From: CAJQLB01 sp905479065
GTDB lineage: Bacteria; Bacteroidota; Bacteroidia; Flavobacteriales; Flavobacteriaceae
Length of the DNA stretch: 64,000 bases
Assembly (NCBI GenBank): GCA_943846735.1
Contig: OX044364.1
Location: 372,001 to 436,000, forward strand
Direction of reading: 5' to 3'
Under the pieces are notes generated by a model. That model ran no database searches. It saw only the letters and a program-made list of their open reading frames with translations, and had not been told where the DNA came from. Positions 26,554 through 35,507 of the stretch are shown in pieces. How positions within the stretch are numbered: position 1 is the first letter of the stretch; each line of letters starts with the position of its first letter. The position numbers and the translations under genes are program-made.

Positions 26554-26805
26554 ATGAAAAAAGATATACACCCTGATAATTATAGACTAGTAGCGTTTAA
26601 AGACATGTCAAATGACGACGTATTTTTAACAAAATCAACAGCTGACACTTCAGAATCAATTGATGTTGATGGTGTTGAATATCCATTAGTTAAAATGGAA
26701 ATATCAAGAACATCTCATCCATATTATACTGGGAAATCAAAGCTAGTGGATACCGCTGGTCGTATTGATAAGTTTAAAAACAAATACGCAAAATTTAAGA
26801 AATAA
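26554..26805 (+). CDS. rpmE2: 50S ribosomal protein L31, type B (bL31)
   Basis: An 83-residue protein starting MKKDIHPDNYRLV with the L31 hallmark SRTSHPYYTGKSK near residues 52-64. It has no cysteines, so it is the zinc-independent C- form, type B, which is also longer than the zinc-binding type A. L31 bridges the ribosomal subunits at the central protuberance. It stands alone between its own promoter and a good terminator. Confidence 0.96.
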   Translation: MKKDIHPDNYRLVAFKDMSNDDVFLTKSTADTSESIDVDGVEYPLVKMEISRTSHPYYTGKSKLVDTAGRIDKFKNKYAKFKK

Positions 26806-26825
26806 TTTTTAGTAAATATATTTTC

Positions 26826-26857
26826 AAAAAGCCTTTCAACTAATGAAAGGCTTTTTT
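26826..26857 (+). terminator. Intrinsic terminator after rpmE2
   Basis: A 13-base-pair stem, arms 26826-26838 (aaaaagcctttca) and 26844-26856, with a 5-base loop and a T run. It starts 20 bases after the L31 stop and 23 bases before the next ATG, separating the two genes. Confidence 0.85.
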
Positions 26858-26879
26858 ATTTTTACCAAAATACCCTTTT

Positions 26880-28055
26880 ATGAATTTTATTCTTTTTGAT
26901 GGAGCTTTCCGTAACAATTTGTTGCCATTTACTTACACGAGACCTGTCGCAGATATACGGTTTGGTATCCTTACCATTAGAGAAAAATGGGAAATTGTTT
27001 TAGGGACAACAACCACAACTGTAACAGAGGATTATTTATCAGATAAATATCCCATGGTAGAAATGCCCAATAATATCATGATTAATGCTTCCTTTTGTCC
27101 TAATGATTCCCTAATAAATTTAATTAATAAACTTGAGCCTAATCAAGCAATTTTTTCAGGAGAAAATATTTTGGCATTTTATGTCATGGAATCTCAAGAA
27201 GTCGTCAATTTTGATGATTTTGATATCATTGACTTTGCTTTAGAGACCCTTTACATTGAGCACACCTGGGATATATTTTCAAAAAACGAAGAGGCAATTC
27301 AACAAGATTTTGAATTGTTAACGAAAGGTAAACAGTCTGAAAAAATATCAAATACCGTAAATGTTATCAACCCAAAATCAGTATTTGTTGAAAAAGGAGC
27401 TCAAATTGAATATGCAACCTTAAATGCTTCATCTGGTCCAATTTACATAGGAAAAGATGCTATAATCATGGAAGGAAGTTTAGTTCGTGGCCCTTTGGCT
27501 TTGTGTGAAAAAGCAGTTTTGAAAATGGGAGCAAAGATTTATGGACCAACCACCATAGGACCACATTGTAAAGTTGGTGGCGAACTAACTAATACAGTCT
27601 TATTTGGGTATTCTAATAAAGGGCACGATGGGTTTTTAGGGAATTCTGTGATTGGGGAGTGGTGTAATATAGGAGCTGATTCCAATAACTCAAATCTTAA
27701 AAATAATTATGCTGAGGTTAAATTATGGGATTATAATTTAGAAGGATTTTCTAAAACTGGTCTTCAGTTTTGTGGTTTGATGATGGGAGATCATAGTAAA
27801 TGTGGTATTAATACCATGTTTAATACAGGAACGGTGGTAGGTGTGAGCGCAAATATTTTTGGTAGTGGATTTCCTAGGAATTTTATTCCAAGTTTTTCTT
27901 GGGGAGGACACACAGGTTTTAAAACTTACCTTACTAAGAAAGCTTTTGAGGTTTCAAAAATTGTCATGGCACGAAGACATGTGAGATTTACAGAGGTAGA
28001 TGCGTCAATTCTAGAACATGTTTTTAATATTACCAATAAATTCAGAAGACATTAG
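26880..28055 (+). CDS. Alternative GlmU-family sugar nucleotidyl-/acyltransferase
   Basis: A 391-residue protein of the alternative bacterial GlmU family found in Bacteroidota. The N-terminal half (start LFDGAFRNNLLPFTYTRPVA, then GILTIREKWE) is a reduced nucleotidyltransferase domain. The C-terminal half (about 170-360) is a left-handed beta-helix with hexapeptide turns such as VFVEKGAQIEYA and IGPHCKVGGE. In classical GlmU these domains make UDP-GlcNAc from glucosamine 1-phosphate; the family is proposed to do the same. The usual GlmU signature LAAGxGTRM is absent, so the nucleotidyl reaction rests on family assignment. It stands between the L31 terminator and mtaB. Confidence 0.85.
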   Translation: MNFILFDGAFRNNLLPFTYTRPVADIRFGILTIREKWEIVLGTTTTTVTEDYLSDKYPMVEMPNNIMINASFCPNDSLINLINKLEPNQAIFSGENILAFYVMESQEVVNFDDFDIIDFALETLYIEHTWDIFSKNEEAIQQDFELLTKGKQSEKISNTVNVINPKSVFVEKGAQIEYATLNASSGPIYIGKDAIIMEGSLVRGPLALCEKAVLKMGAKIYGPTTIGPHCKVGGELTNTVLFGYSNKGHDGFLGNSVIGEWCNIGADSNNSNLKNNYAEVKLWDYNLEGFSKTGLQFCGLMMGDHSKCGINTMFNTGTVVGVSANIFGSGFPRNFIPSFSWGGHTGFKTYLTKKAFEVSKIVMARRHVRFTEVDASILEHVFNITNKFRRH

Positions 28056-28122
28056 TAACGGTCACTTGGCTTTATTCGTCTTACAGAAAACTATAATAAA
28101 TGTGGTTATGATTTTTAAGTCG

Positions 28123-28130
28123 TAAATTTG
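28123..28130 (+). promoter_or_regulatory. -7 promoter element before mtaB
   Basis: TAAATTTG fits TAnnTTTG and lies 20 bases before the mtaB ATG. The -33 position has no clear TTTG. Confidence 0.4.
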
Positions 28131-28150
28131 CATTTTGCTTAATTAACACA

Positions 28151-29461
28151 ATGGATCAAAGAAAAAAGGTTGGATTTTACACCTTAGGTTGCAAGCTTAA
28201 TTTTTCAGAAACATCAACAATTTCAAGGGATTTTGTTGAGGAAGGTTTTGAGCGTGTTGAATTTTCTGAGTATGCAGACATTTACGTGATAAACACTTGT
28301 TCAGTGACAGACAATGCTGACAGAAAATTTAAGACTATTGTAAAACAGGCTCAAAAATCAAACCCACATGCTTTTGTAGCAGCCATTGGTTGCTATGCCC
28401 AATTAAAACCTCAAGAATTGGCAGATATTCATGGTGTAGATTTAGTATTGGGAGCTACTGAAAAATTTAAAATCACTGATTACATAAATGATTTATCTAA
28501 AAATGATTTTGGAGAAGTACATTCTTGTGAAATTCAAGATGCTGATTTTTATGTAGGGAGTTATTCGATTGGTGATAGAACACGTGCTTTTTTAAAGGTT
28601 CAAGATGGGTGCGATTATAAATGTACTTATTGTACGATACCTTTGGCAAGAGGCATTTCAAGAAGTGATAAATTAGATAATGTTCTAAAAAATGCCAATG
28701 ATATAGCAATGAAAGGGATTAAGGAAATTGTCCTGACGGGTGTTAATATTGGTGATTATGGGAAAGGAGAATTTGGAAATAAAAAGCATGAGCACACCTT
28801 TTTTGATCTCGTAAAAGCACTGGATGATGTTGTCGGGGTAGAGAGGTTGCGTATTTCATCTATTGAACCTAATCTTCTTGGTGATGATGTCATTGATTTT
28901 GTTGCTCAAAGTAAATCGTTTGTACCACATTTTCATATTCCGTTGCAAAGTGGTTCTAATGACATTTTAAAGTTGATGAGACGTCGGTATTTGAAAGAGT
29001 TATATGTTGAACGAATTATGAGAATTAAAACAAAGATGCCACATGCTTGTATCGGAGTTGATGTCATCGTGGGCTTCCCTGGAGAAACAGAAGAGCGTTT
29101 TTTAGAAACTTATAATTTTTTAGCAAATCTAGATATTTCGTATTTGCACGTGTTTACATACTCAGAACGTGACAATACTGTTGCATCTACATTATCTGAC
29201 ATAGTTCCGAAAAATATCAGAGCAAAGCGTAGCAAAATGCTTAGAAGTTTGTCGGTGAAAAAACGCAGAGCGTTTTATGAAAGTCAATTAAATACCGTGA
29301 GAAATGTGTTATTTGAAGCTGAAAATAAGCAAGGCTATATTCAAGGGTTTTCAGATAATTATGTAAAAATAAAAGTTCCATGGAATCCCGCGTTAGTGAA
29401 CACGATCCACAGTATGAAACTATCAGAGATTGGTGAGGACGGTGTTGTACGAGTTGCCTAA
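28151..29461 (+). CDS. mtaB: tRNA t6A37 methylthiotransferase MtaB
   Basis: A 436-residue radical-SAM enzyme that turns N6-threonylcarbamoyladenosine at tRNA position 37 into its 2-methylthio form. The N-terminal UPF0004 domain has the auxiliary-cluster cysteines C14, C50 and C81. The radical SAM motif is C154, C158, C161 (CDYKCTYC). VGFPGETEERF lies near residue 317, and a short C-terminal TRAM domain ends the protein. The LGCKLNFSET start is typical of MtaB (CKVN/CKLN) rather than of MiaB or RimO. It is convergent with the small acetyltransferase gene, 4 bases apart. Confidence 0.93.
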   Translation: MDQRKKVGFYTLGCKLNFSETSTISRDFVEEGFERVEFSEYADIYVINTCSVTDNADRKFKTIVKQAQKSNPHAFVAAIGCYAQLKPQELADIHGVDLVLGATEKFKITDYINDLSKNDFGEVHSCEIQDADFYVGSYSIGDRTRAFLKVQDGCDYKCTYCTIPLARGISRSDKLDNVLKNANDIAMKGIKEIVLTGVNIGDYGKGEFGNKKHEHTFFDLVKALDDVVGVERLRISSIEPNLLGDDVIDFVAQSKSFVPHFHIPLQSGSNDILKLMRRRYLKELYVERIMRIKTKMPHACIGVDVIVGFPGETEERFLETYNFLANLDISYLHVFTYSERDNTVASTLSDIVPKNIRAKRSKMLRSLSVKKRRAFYESQLNTVRNVLFEAENKQGYIQGFSDNYVKIKVPWNPALVNTIHSMKLSEIGEDGVVRVA

Positions 29462-29465
29462 GATA

Positions 29466-29762
29466 TTAGATGCGAATACCAACGGGTAACATACTCTTAT
29501 AGCGTCTGTTTCTTCTAATGAATTTTGCAATTTCAGGACTAGTTGGAACCACACTAATGTTGCGCTCTTGAATATTTCTCATAACCAATTTGAGAAATTC
29601 CTCCGTAAATGAAGTGTCACTAATATTATCTGGAACAATAAGTTTGGTTAAAAAAATTTTCCGGTCTTGAAGTGAATATTCAATTTTAGCAAGTTGACCC
29701 TCAACTTTCAATTCAAATTGACGTAAAAAATCATTGTCAATTAATTCTACTGCATCTATCAT
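29466..29762 (-). CDS. Small GNAT-like N-acetyltransferase
   Basis: A 98-residue protein that fits the short GCN5-related acetyltransferase family (YjdJ-like). Seen are the opening strands FELKVEGQLAKIEYSLQDRKIFLTKLIVP, cut here into two beta hairpins, and a C-terminal VVPTSPEIAKFIRRN helix region. The canonical acetyl-CoA loop of this subfamily is poorly conserved here (a DTSFTEEFLKLVM helix sits where it should be), so enzyme activity is uncertain. It is convergent with mtaB. Confidence 0.7.
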   Translation of the reverse strand: MIDAVELIDNDFLRQFELKVEGQLAKIEYSLQDRKIFLTKLIVPDNISDTSFTEEFLKLVMRNIQERNISVVPTSPEIAKFIRRNRRYKSMLPVGIRI

Positions 29763-29870
29763 AATAATCTGTTTTATACAACGGGAGTAAATCTATTTTA
29801 CATAGATTTGTTTTGCAAATTTACAAAAAATAATTGTGACTTTTTGGAGTAAGTTACATCATGGGTTCTT

Positions 29871-30533
29871 ATGGATTTGAATTATACACATGTTTATCTA
29901 ATGCCTGGAATGGCTGCGAATTCTTCAATTTTTGAATACATTCAATTACCACCAAATAAATTTGAAATACATTTATTGGAATGGATACCACCCATAGACA
30001 ACGAAACATTGTCATCATATGCACAACGAATGTCTTTAAAAATCACACATGACAACTCAGTCTTGATTGGTGTATCGTTTGGTGGTGTTTTGGTTCAAGA
30101 AATGAGCTTATTTCGAGAGATTAAAAAAATAATCATCATTTCATCAATAAAGTCTAAAAGTGAACTGCCAAAAAAAATGTACGTTGCAAGACGTTTAAAA
30201 CTTTACAAATTTTTACCAACGCAACTTGTGGCTCATTTTAATAAATTATCTGCATTTAATTTTGGTCAAATGGTTAAAAAACGGTTGGCTCTTTATCAAA
30301 AATATTTATCCATAAATGATAAAAGGTATTTAGATTGGGCCATATTTAATATGGTTTGTTGGGATCGTAATGAGACATTACCCAATATCGTGCATATTCA
30401 CGGCAATAAAGACACGGTGTTTCCTATTCAGAACATCTCAAATTGTATCGTCGTTGAGGGTGGAACACATATCATGATTTTAAATAAATACAAATGGTTG
30501 AATAAGCATTTACCACAATTGATTATGTCGTAA
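29871..30533 (+). CDS. Alpha/beta hydrolase
   Basis: A 220-residue protein of the alpha/beta hydrolase fold. The nucleophile elbow is GVSFGG near residue 64 with the catalytic Ser, a late Asp is in HGNKDTVFP near residue 181, and the catalytic His is in EGGTHIMI near residue 200. The start region VYLMPGMAANSSIFE holds the oxyanion-side Gly. No lid or signal peptide is seen, so it is probably a cytoplasmic esterase or lipase-like enzyme. It precedes the lytic transglycosylase by 51 bases on the same strand. Substrate unknown. Confidence 0.83.
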   Translation: MDLNYTHVYLMPGMAANSSIFEYIQLPPNKFEIHLLEWIPPIDNETLSSYAQRMSLKITHDNSVLIGVSFGGVLVQEMSLFREIKKIIIISSIKSKSELPKKMYVARRLKLYKFLPTQLVAHFNKLSAFNFGQMVKKRLALYQKYLSINDKRYLDWAIFNMVCWDRNETLPNIVHIHGNKDTVFPIQNISNCIVVEGGTHIMILNKYKWLNKHLPQLIMS

Positions 30534-30584
30534 AAAATTATTTCTTTTTACAGATTTTACTTAATTTTAAATAAAAATATCTGG

Positions 30585-31514
30585 ATGATAATAAACATAA
30601 AAAAAACACTCATAGCATTTGGTGTTTTAAGCATAGCACTCTCATTTATTTTTGCAGTTCAAGACGCTCCAAGTGATGAGAATTTAGAAAAAAAAATTAT
30701 TAATGATTACAATGTCTATGCATTAAATGTTCCAGCAAATTTAAATTTTGCAGGAGAAATGATGCCTTTAAATGACCCTGATATTTTAGAACGTATGGAT
30801 CGTGAACTGCTTGTAAACACTTATTGGCAGTCTAACGCATTACTCATGTTCAAAAGAGCTAATAAATATTTTCCCGTGATAGAACCTATTTTGGAGAAAT
30901 ATAACGTTCCAGATGATTTTAAATTTTTAGCAGTAATCGAAAGTGGTTTAGTCAATGTAGTATCCCCAGCAGGTGCAAAAGGTGTGTGGCAAATAATGCC
31001 ATCTACCGGTCGAGAAAATGGACTTGAAATAAATCAGAACGTTGACGAACGCTACAATTTAGAAAAATCAACAGAAGTTGCTTGTAAATATTTATTAGAT
31101 GCAAAAGAGCGATTTGGTTCCTGGACACTGGCTGCTGCATCGTATAATGCTGGGAAAAATGGTATCGCGCGGCGATTAAAAAGTCAAAACGTTTCAGATT
31201 ATTATGATTTATTGCTAAATGAAGAAACAGGGCGCTATATATTTCGAATCGTTGCGTTAAAAGAAATATTAAACCATCCAGATAAATATGGCTTTAATTA
31301 TAGACACAAAGATCTTTATAAGCCAATTCCAACATATAAGGTAGCTTTGGACACCGCTGTTTCAGATTTTGTAAAATTTTCTCAACAATTTGGTATTAAC
31401 TACAAAATTTTAAAACTGCACAATCCATGGTTGAGGGAGTCACATCTCAATAATAAATCACGAAAAGAATATTCAATTAAAATTCCAAAAGAAGGTTTTT
31501 ACAGTACGCCGTAG
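30585..31514 (+). CDS. Lytic transglycosylase (SLT/MltD-like)
   Basis: A 309-residue exported protein: residues 1-24 form a signal peptide or anchor. The goose-lysozyme-like SLT domain spans about 105-235: FLAVIESGL with catalytic Glu near residue 118, SPAGAKGVWQIMPSTGRENGL-type block starting near 127, and AAASYNAG near 184. It cuts the glycan strands of peptidoglycan, forming 1,6-anhydromuramyl ends. E. coli MltD carries LysM repeats at the end; here the tail is short, with at most one degenerate LysM-like segment. Its role would be wall remodelling or turnover. Confidence 0.9.
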   Translation: MIINIKKTLIAFGVLSIALSFIFAVQDAPSDENLEKKIINDYNVYALNVPANLNFAGEMMPLNDPDILERMDRELLVNTYWQSNALLMFKRANKYFPVIEPILEKYNVPDDFKFLAVIESGLVNVVSPAGAKGVWQIMPSTGRENGLEINQNVDERYNLEKSTEVACKYLLDAKERFGSWTLAAASYNAGKNGIARRLKSQNVSDYYDLLLNEETGRYIFRIVALKEILNHPDKYGFNYRHKDLYKPIPTYKVALDTAVSDFVKFSQQFGINYKILKLHNPWLRESHLNNKSRKEYSIKIPKEGFYSTP

Positions 31515-31571
31515 ACAGGAAATTCTTAATTGATAAAAAAATACTGATTAGTCGTGCATTTTTTATTGGCA

Positions 31572-32159
31572 TTATCGTCTACTTCTTCTCCCTTGCCTCG
31601 CTGATGTTGGACTGCCGTAATGTTGATTTGGTATAGAGGCCTTTTTCATTTGCTGTTTCATCATTTTTATTTGATCACTTAACATACCTCTTTTATCAAG
31701 TTTCTGTGCCTCAGATAATAACGTATTAGCTTCTTGTTTTCTGCGCTTTGAAAAAGCGATACCTGCTAAATTTAATTTTGCCATAGCAAGATCATGATCC
31801 ATTGATAAACCAAACGAAATCGCATTTTTAAAATATTTTTCAGCTTCATTCATATTTGTTTGTGATACCATAATGCCATTTAAATAATTGTAATAGCCTT
31901 GTTGTTTTTTTGTGAGTGTCGTTGCAGGGTTTTTTATTTTATCTAACCATTTTTTGGCACCATCAAAATCTTGTTTACGTAATTTTAGAAATGATAGCAA
32001 GATGAATTCATTTTTAAAATAAAGAAAAATAAAAATTGACGAAAGTAACGTGAACATGATACCGTTTCCTACATTTCCTTCTGTAAACTCGTAAACAGCA
32101 TAAGAAAGAACCAACAGAGCACAAATTAATTTTATGTTTTTATTGAACATATTGAACAT
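31572..32159 (-). CDS. Membrane-anchored TPR protein
   Basis: A 195-residue protein. Two hydrophobic segments lie at about residues 9-25 and 30-50, then a helical domain with tetratricopeptide-like repeats: AKKWLDKIKNPA near residue 69, GYYNYLNGIMVSQTNMNEAEKYFKNA split across 87-112, and MAKLNLAGIAFSKRRKQEA near 122. The C-terminus is basic and disordered (SARQGRRSRR). TPR domains bind partner proteins; no partner is evident here. It converges on the lytic transglycosylase gene and is divergent from rpmH. Confidence 0.75.
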   Translation of the reverse strand: MFNMFNKNIKLICALLVLSYAVYEFTEGNVGNGIMFTLLSSIFIFLYFKNEFILLSFLKLRKQDFDGAKKWLDKIKNPATTLTKKQQGYYNYLNGIMVSQTNMNEAEKYFKNAISFGLSMDHDLAMAKLNLAGIAFSKRRKQEANTLLSEAQKLDKRGMLSDQIKMMKQQMKKASIPNQHYGSPTSARQGRRSRR

Positions 32160-32215
32160 TTAAATTTTAAGAGGCAAAGGTAGTAAAAACAATTAAAAAT
32201 AATTTTAATTTTAGG

Positions 32216-32246
32216 TTTGCGAAAGTAAAAACTCTTTGTATATTTG
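32216..32246 (+). promoter_or_regulatory. Consensus promoter of rpmH
   Basis: TTTG at 32216-32219, exactly 19 bases, then TATATTTG at 32239-32246. This is a perfect match to the Bacteroidetes primary sigma consensus (TTTG-N19-TAnnTTTG). It predicts a start near 32253 and a leader of about 55 nt for L34. Confidence 0.8.
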
Positions 32247-32307
32247 CACGCAGTTTTGGGCTTTGGTCCATACATCAATGATTATAAGTGTTTAAAAATA
32301 ATATACA

Positions 32308-32469
32308 ATGCCAAAAAGAACGTTTCAGCCATCAAAGAGAAAGAGAAAAAACAAGCATGGTTTTAGAGAAAGAATGGCTTCCGCTAATGGTAGAAAAGTG
32401 TTAGCACGAAGAAGAGCTAAAGGAAGAAAGAAAATATCGGTATCTTCCGAAATAAGTCACAAAAAATAA
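32308..32469 (+). CDS. rpmH: 50S ribosomal protein L34
   Basis: A 53-codon gene that is easily missed because of its size. Translation from the ATG at 32308 begins MPKRTFQPSKRKRKNKHGF and continues with ERMASANGRKVLARRRAKG, the complete L34 signature; the tail KKISVSSEISHKK is typical of this phylum. It is a basic protein of the large subunit. A consensus promoter precedes it and an intrinsic terminator follows. The usual dnaA/rnpA neighbours are absent, as is common in Bacteroidota. Confidence 0.97.
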   Translation: MPKRTFQPSKRKRKNKHGFRERMASANGRKVLARRRAKGRKKISVSSEISHKK

Positions 32470-32492
32470 TGATTAACAATTGTTAATATTTT

Positions 32493-32523
32493 AAAGGTGT
32501 TACTATACGTAATGCCTTTTTTT
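32493..32523 (+). terminator. Intrinsic terminator after rpmH
   Basis: An 11-base-pair stem with two G-T wobbles, arms 32493-32503 (aaaggtgttac) and 32509-32519, a 5-base loop, and a run of seven T residues from 32517. It is 23 bases past the L34 stop. Confidence 0.75.
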
Positions 32524-32539
32524 ATATCCAATCGTTAAC

Positions 32540-32547
32540 TATTTTTG
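32540..32547 (+). promoter_or_regulatory. -7 promoter element before carB
   Basis: TATTTTTG fits TAnnTTTG; a TTTT lies 19 bases upstream in place of TTTG. It is 32 bases before the carB ATG and just past the L34 terminator. Confidence 0.45.
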
Positions 32548-32579
32548 AAAAATTTTACATTTAAATTGAATACAAAGAA

Positions 32580-35435
32580 ATGCCAAAAAGAGAAGATTTA
32601 ACATCTATTTTAATTATTGGTTCTGGTCCTATTGTTATAGGTCAGGCTTGTGAGTTTGATTATTCAGGATCTCAATCGTTAAGGTCCTTGCGAGAAGACG
32701 GAATTGAAACTATTTTAATCAATTCAAACCCTGCCACGATCATGACAGACCCTTCTATGGCAGATCATGTTTACTTATTACCCTTGACAACTAAATCCAT
32801 TGTAAAAATATTAAATGAACATCCTAATATAGATGCAGTTTTACCAACAATGGGAGGTCAAACTGCTCTAAATTTGTGTATCGAAGCCGATGAAAAAGGT
32901 ATTTGGGATGATTTCAACGTGTCCCTTATCGGTGTTGATATTAACGCTATAAATATTACAGAGGATCGTGAGCAATTTAGAGGATTGATGAATAAAATAG
33001 GTGTCAAAATGGCTCCTCAGGCTACGGCGACCTCTTTTTTACAAGGAAAAGAAATTGCTCAAGAATTCGGTTTTCCACTTTGCATACGTGCCTCTTACAC
33101 GTTAGGTGGGGCTGGAGCAGCTATTGTTTATGATGAAAAGGATTTTGACAAGTTACTTAGAACAGGTTTAGAAATTTCTCCAATACATGAGGTGATGATT
33201 GACAAAGCCATGATGGGTTGGAAAGAGTATGAATTAGAATTACTTCGAGACAAAAATGATAATGTTGTCATCATATGTTCAATTGAAAACATGGACCCTA
33301 TGGGAATTCATACGGGAGATTCTATAACAGTGGCTCCAGCAATGACACTATCTGACAACACGTATCAGATAATGCGTGATATGGCGATCAAAATGATGAG
33401 AAGTATTGGTGATTTTGAAGGGGGATGTAATGTTCAATTTGCAGTTTCACCTGATGACAAAGAGGACATTATTGCAATTGAAATCAATCCCCGTGTGTCG
33501 CGATCTTCTGCACTAGCCAGTAAAGCCACAGGTTACCCCATCGCTAAGGTGGCGACAAAACTAGCTATTGGCTACACATTAGACGAGTTAGATAATCAAA
33601 TAACAAAATCAACATCAGCATTATTTGAACCAACATTGGATTATGTTATTGTTAAAATACCACGATGGAATTTTGATAAATTTGAAGGATCAGACCGTAC
33701 CCTAGGTTTGCAAATGAAGGCTGTCGGGGAGGTGATGGGTATAGGAAGATCATTTCAAGAAGCACTACATAAAGCAACACAATCTTTAGAGATTAAACGA
33801 AACGGATTGGGAGCTGATGGAAAAGGATACACGGAGTATAACCAAATTATAGAAAAACTAACAAATGCGTCATGGGACCGTGTTTTTGTTATTTATGACG
33901 CGATTGCCATTGGAATACCATTAAGTCAAATTTATGATATCACAAAAATTGATATGTGGTATTTAAGACAATATGAAGAACTATTTCACTTAGATAAAGA
34001 AATATCAAAATATTCTATTGACACTTTAGATAGAGAGTTGTTGTTAGAAGCGAAGCAAAAAGGTTATGGAGACCGTCAAATCGCTCACATGCTAGGATGC
34101 CTTGAAAGTCAAGTGTTTAAAAAGCGAGTTGATGAAAATATTCAACGAGTTTATAAATTAGTTGATACGTGTGCTGCTGAATTTAAGGCCAAAACACCTT
34201 ATTACTATTCAACATTTGAAAATGCGGTGGAGACAGCCTCAGGGGATACTTATGTTCACAATGAAAGTATTGTTTCTGATAAAAAGAAAATTGTTGTTTT
34301 AGGCTCTGGACCTAATAGAATAGGTCAGGGAATTGAATTTGATTATTGTTGTGTTCACGGTGTTTTAGCTGCTGCTGAATGCGGTTATGAAACTATCATG
34401 ATTAATTGTAACCCAGAAACTGTATCAACAGATTTTGATACTGCAGATAAATTATATTTCGAACCTGTGTTTTGGGAACACATATATGATATTATTCGAC
34501 ATGAAAAACCAGAGGGAGTTATTGTGCAGCTTGGTGGTCAAACAGCCTTAAAACTAGCTGAAAAGTTAACTAAATATGGAGTGAAAATCATAGGGACTAG
34601 TTACGAAGCTCTTGATTTAGCTGAGGATAGAGGGAGTTTCTCAAGTTTATTGAAGGCCAATAGCATACCATATCCGGAGTTTGGCATTGCAGAGAATGCA
34701 GATGAAGCTTTAGCACTAGCTGATCAATTGGATTTTCCAATTTTAGTGAGACCGTCATATGTGTTAGGGGGACAGGGTATGAAAATTGTAATTAATAAAA
34801 ATGATTTGGTTGAGCATGTTGTCGATTTATTACGTAAAATACCAAATAACAAGTTGTTATTGGATCATTATTTAGATGGTGCTATTGAAGCTGAGGCAGA
34901 TGCTATTTGTGATGCGGACGGGAATGTCTATATCATTGGTATCATGGAGCATATTGAGCCTTGTGGTGTTCATTCGGGTGATTCAAACGCGACATTACCA
35001 GCCTTTAATTTAGGAGACCTGGTAATGCAACAAATTATCGATCATACGCATACTATCGCTAGAGCTTTGAATACCGTTGGCTTAATTAATATTCAATTTG
35101 CGATTAAAGATGAGGTAGTTTATATCATTGAGGCCAACCCAAGAGCTTCCAGAACTGTCCCATTCATAGCCAAGGCCTATAAAGAACCTTACGTAAATTA
35201 TGCCACTAAAGTGATGCTAGGAGAAAAAAAAGTAACTGATTTTGATTTTAATCCTCAACTAGAGGGTTATGCAATTAAACAACCTGTATTTTCCTTTAAT
35301 AAATTTCCAAATGTAGACAAAACATTGGGTCCCGAAATGAAAAGTACCGGAGAAAGCATATTATTTATTGACAGTTTGAAAGATGATGATTTTTATGACT
35401 TATACTCTAAAAGAAAAATGTATTTGAGTAAATAA
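32580..35435 (+). CDS. carB: Carbamoyl-phosphate synthase large subunit, without the allosteric domain
   Basis: A 951-residue protein with the two homologous ATP-grasp halves of CarB: GSGPIVIGQACEFDYSG near residue 14 and GSGPNRIGQGIEFDYCC near 576 mark the two pre-ATP-grasp domains; INPRVSRSSALASKATG near 303 and EANPRASRTVPFIAKAY near 847 are the ATP/metal-binding strands. With the small subunit (CarA, not in this window) it makes carbamoyl phosphate for arginine and pyrimidines. E. coli CarB has 1073 residues; this one stops after STGESILF, where the MGS-like regulatory domain would begin. I recall Flavobacteriia CarB being about 950 residues. It has its own promoter. Confidence 0.95.
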   Translation: MPKREDLTSILIIGSGPIVIGQACEFDYSGSQSLRSLREDGIETILINSNPATIMTDPSMADHVYLLPLTTKSIVKILNEHPNIDAVLPTMGGQTALNLCIEADEKGIWDDFNVSLIGVDINAINITEDREQFRGLMNKIGVKMAPQATATSFLQGKEIAQEFGFPLCIRASYTLGGAGAAIVYDEKDFDKLLRTGLEISPIHEVMIDKAMMGWKEYELELLRDKNDNVVIICSIENMDPMGIHTGDSITVAPAMTLSDNTYQIMRDMAIKMMRSIGDFEGGCNVQFAVSPDDKEDIIAIEINPRVSRSSALASKATGYPIAKVATKLAIGYTLDELDNQITKSTSALFEPTLDYVIVKIPRWNFDKFEGSDRTLGLQMKAVGEVMGIGRSFQEALHKATQSLEIKRNGLGADGKGYTEYNQIIEKLTNASWDRVFVIYDAIAIGIPLSQIYDITKIDMWYLRQYEELFHLDKEISKYSIDTLDRELLLEAKQKGYGDRQIAHMLGCLESQVFKKRVDENIQRVYKLVDTCAAEFKAKTPYYYSTFENAVETASGDTYVHNESIVSDKKKIVVLGSGPNRIGQGIEFDYCCVHGVLAAAECGYETIMINCNPETVSTDFDTADKLYFEPVFWEHIYDIIRHEKPEGVIVQLGGQTALKLAEKLTKYGVKIIGTSYEALDLAEDRGSFSSLLKANSIPYPEFGIAENADEALALADQLDFPILVRPSYVLGGQGMKIVINKNDLVEHVVDLLRKIPNNKLLLDHYLDGAIEAEADAICDADGNVYIIGIMEHIEPCGVHSGDSNATLPAFNLGDLVMQQIIDHTHTIARALNTVGLINIQFAIKDEVVYIIEANPRASRTVPFIAKAYKEPYVNYATKVMLGEKKVTDFDFNPQLEGYAIKQPVFSFNKFPNVDKTLGPEMKSTGESILFIDSLKDDDFYDLYSKRKMYLSK

Positions 35436-35507
35436 AATATGTAGTTTAACAGAACTTTAATTAAAAGATTATAAAAATCACTATTTTTGTAGTAAAAAGA
35501 AAACACT

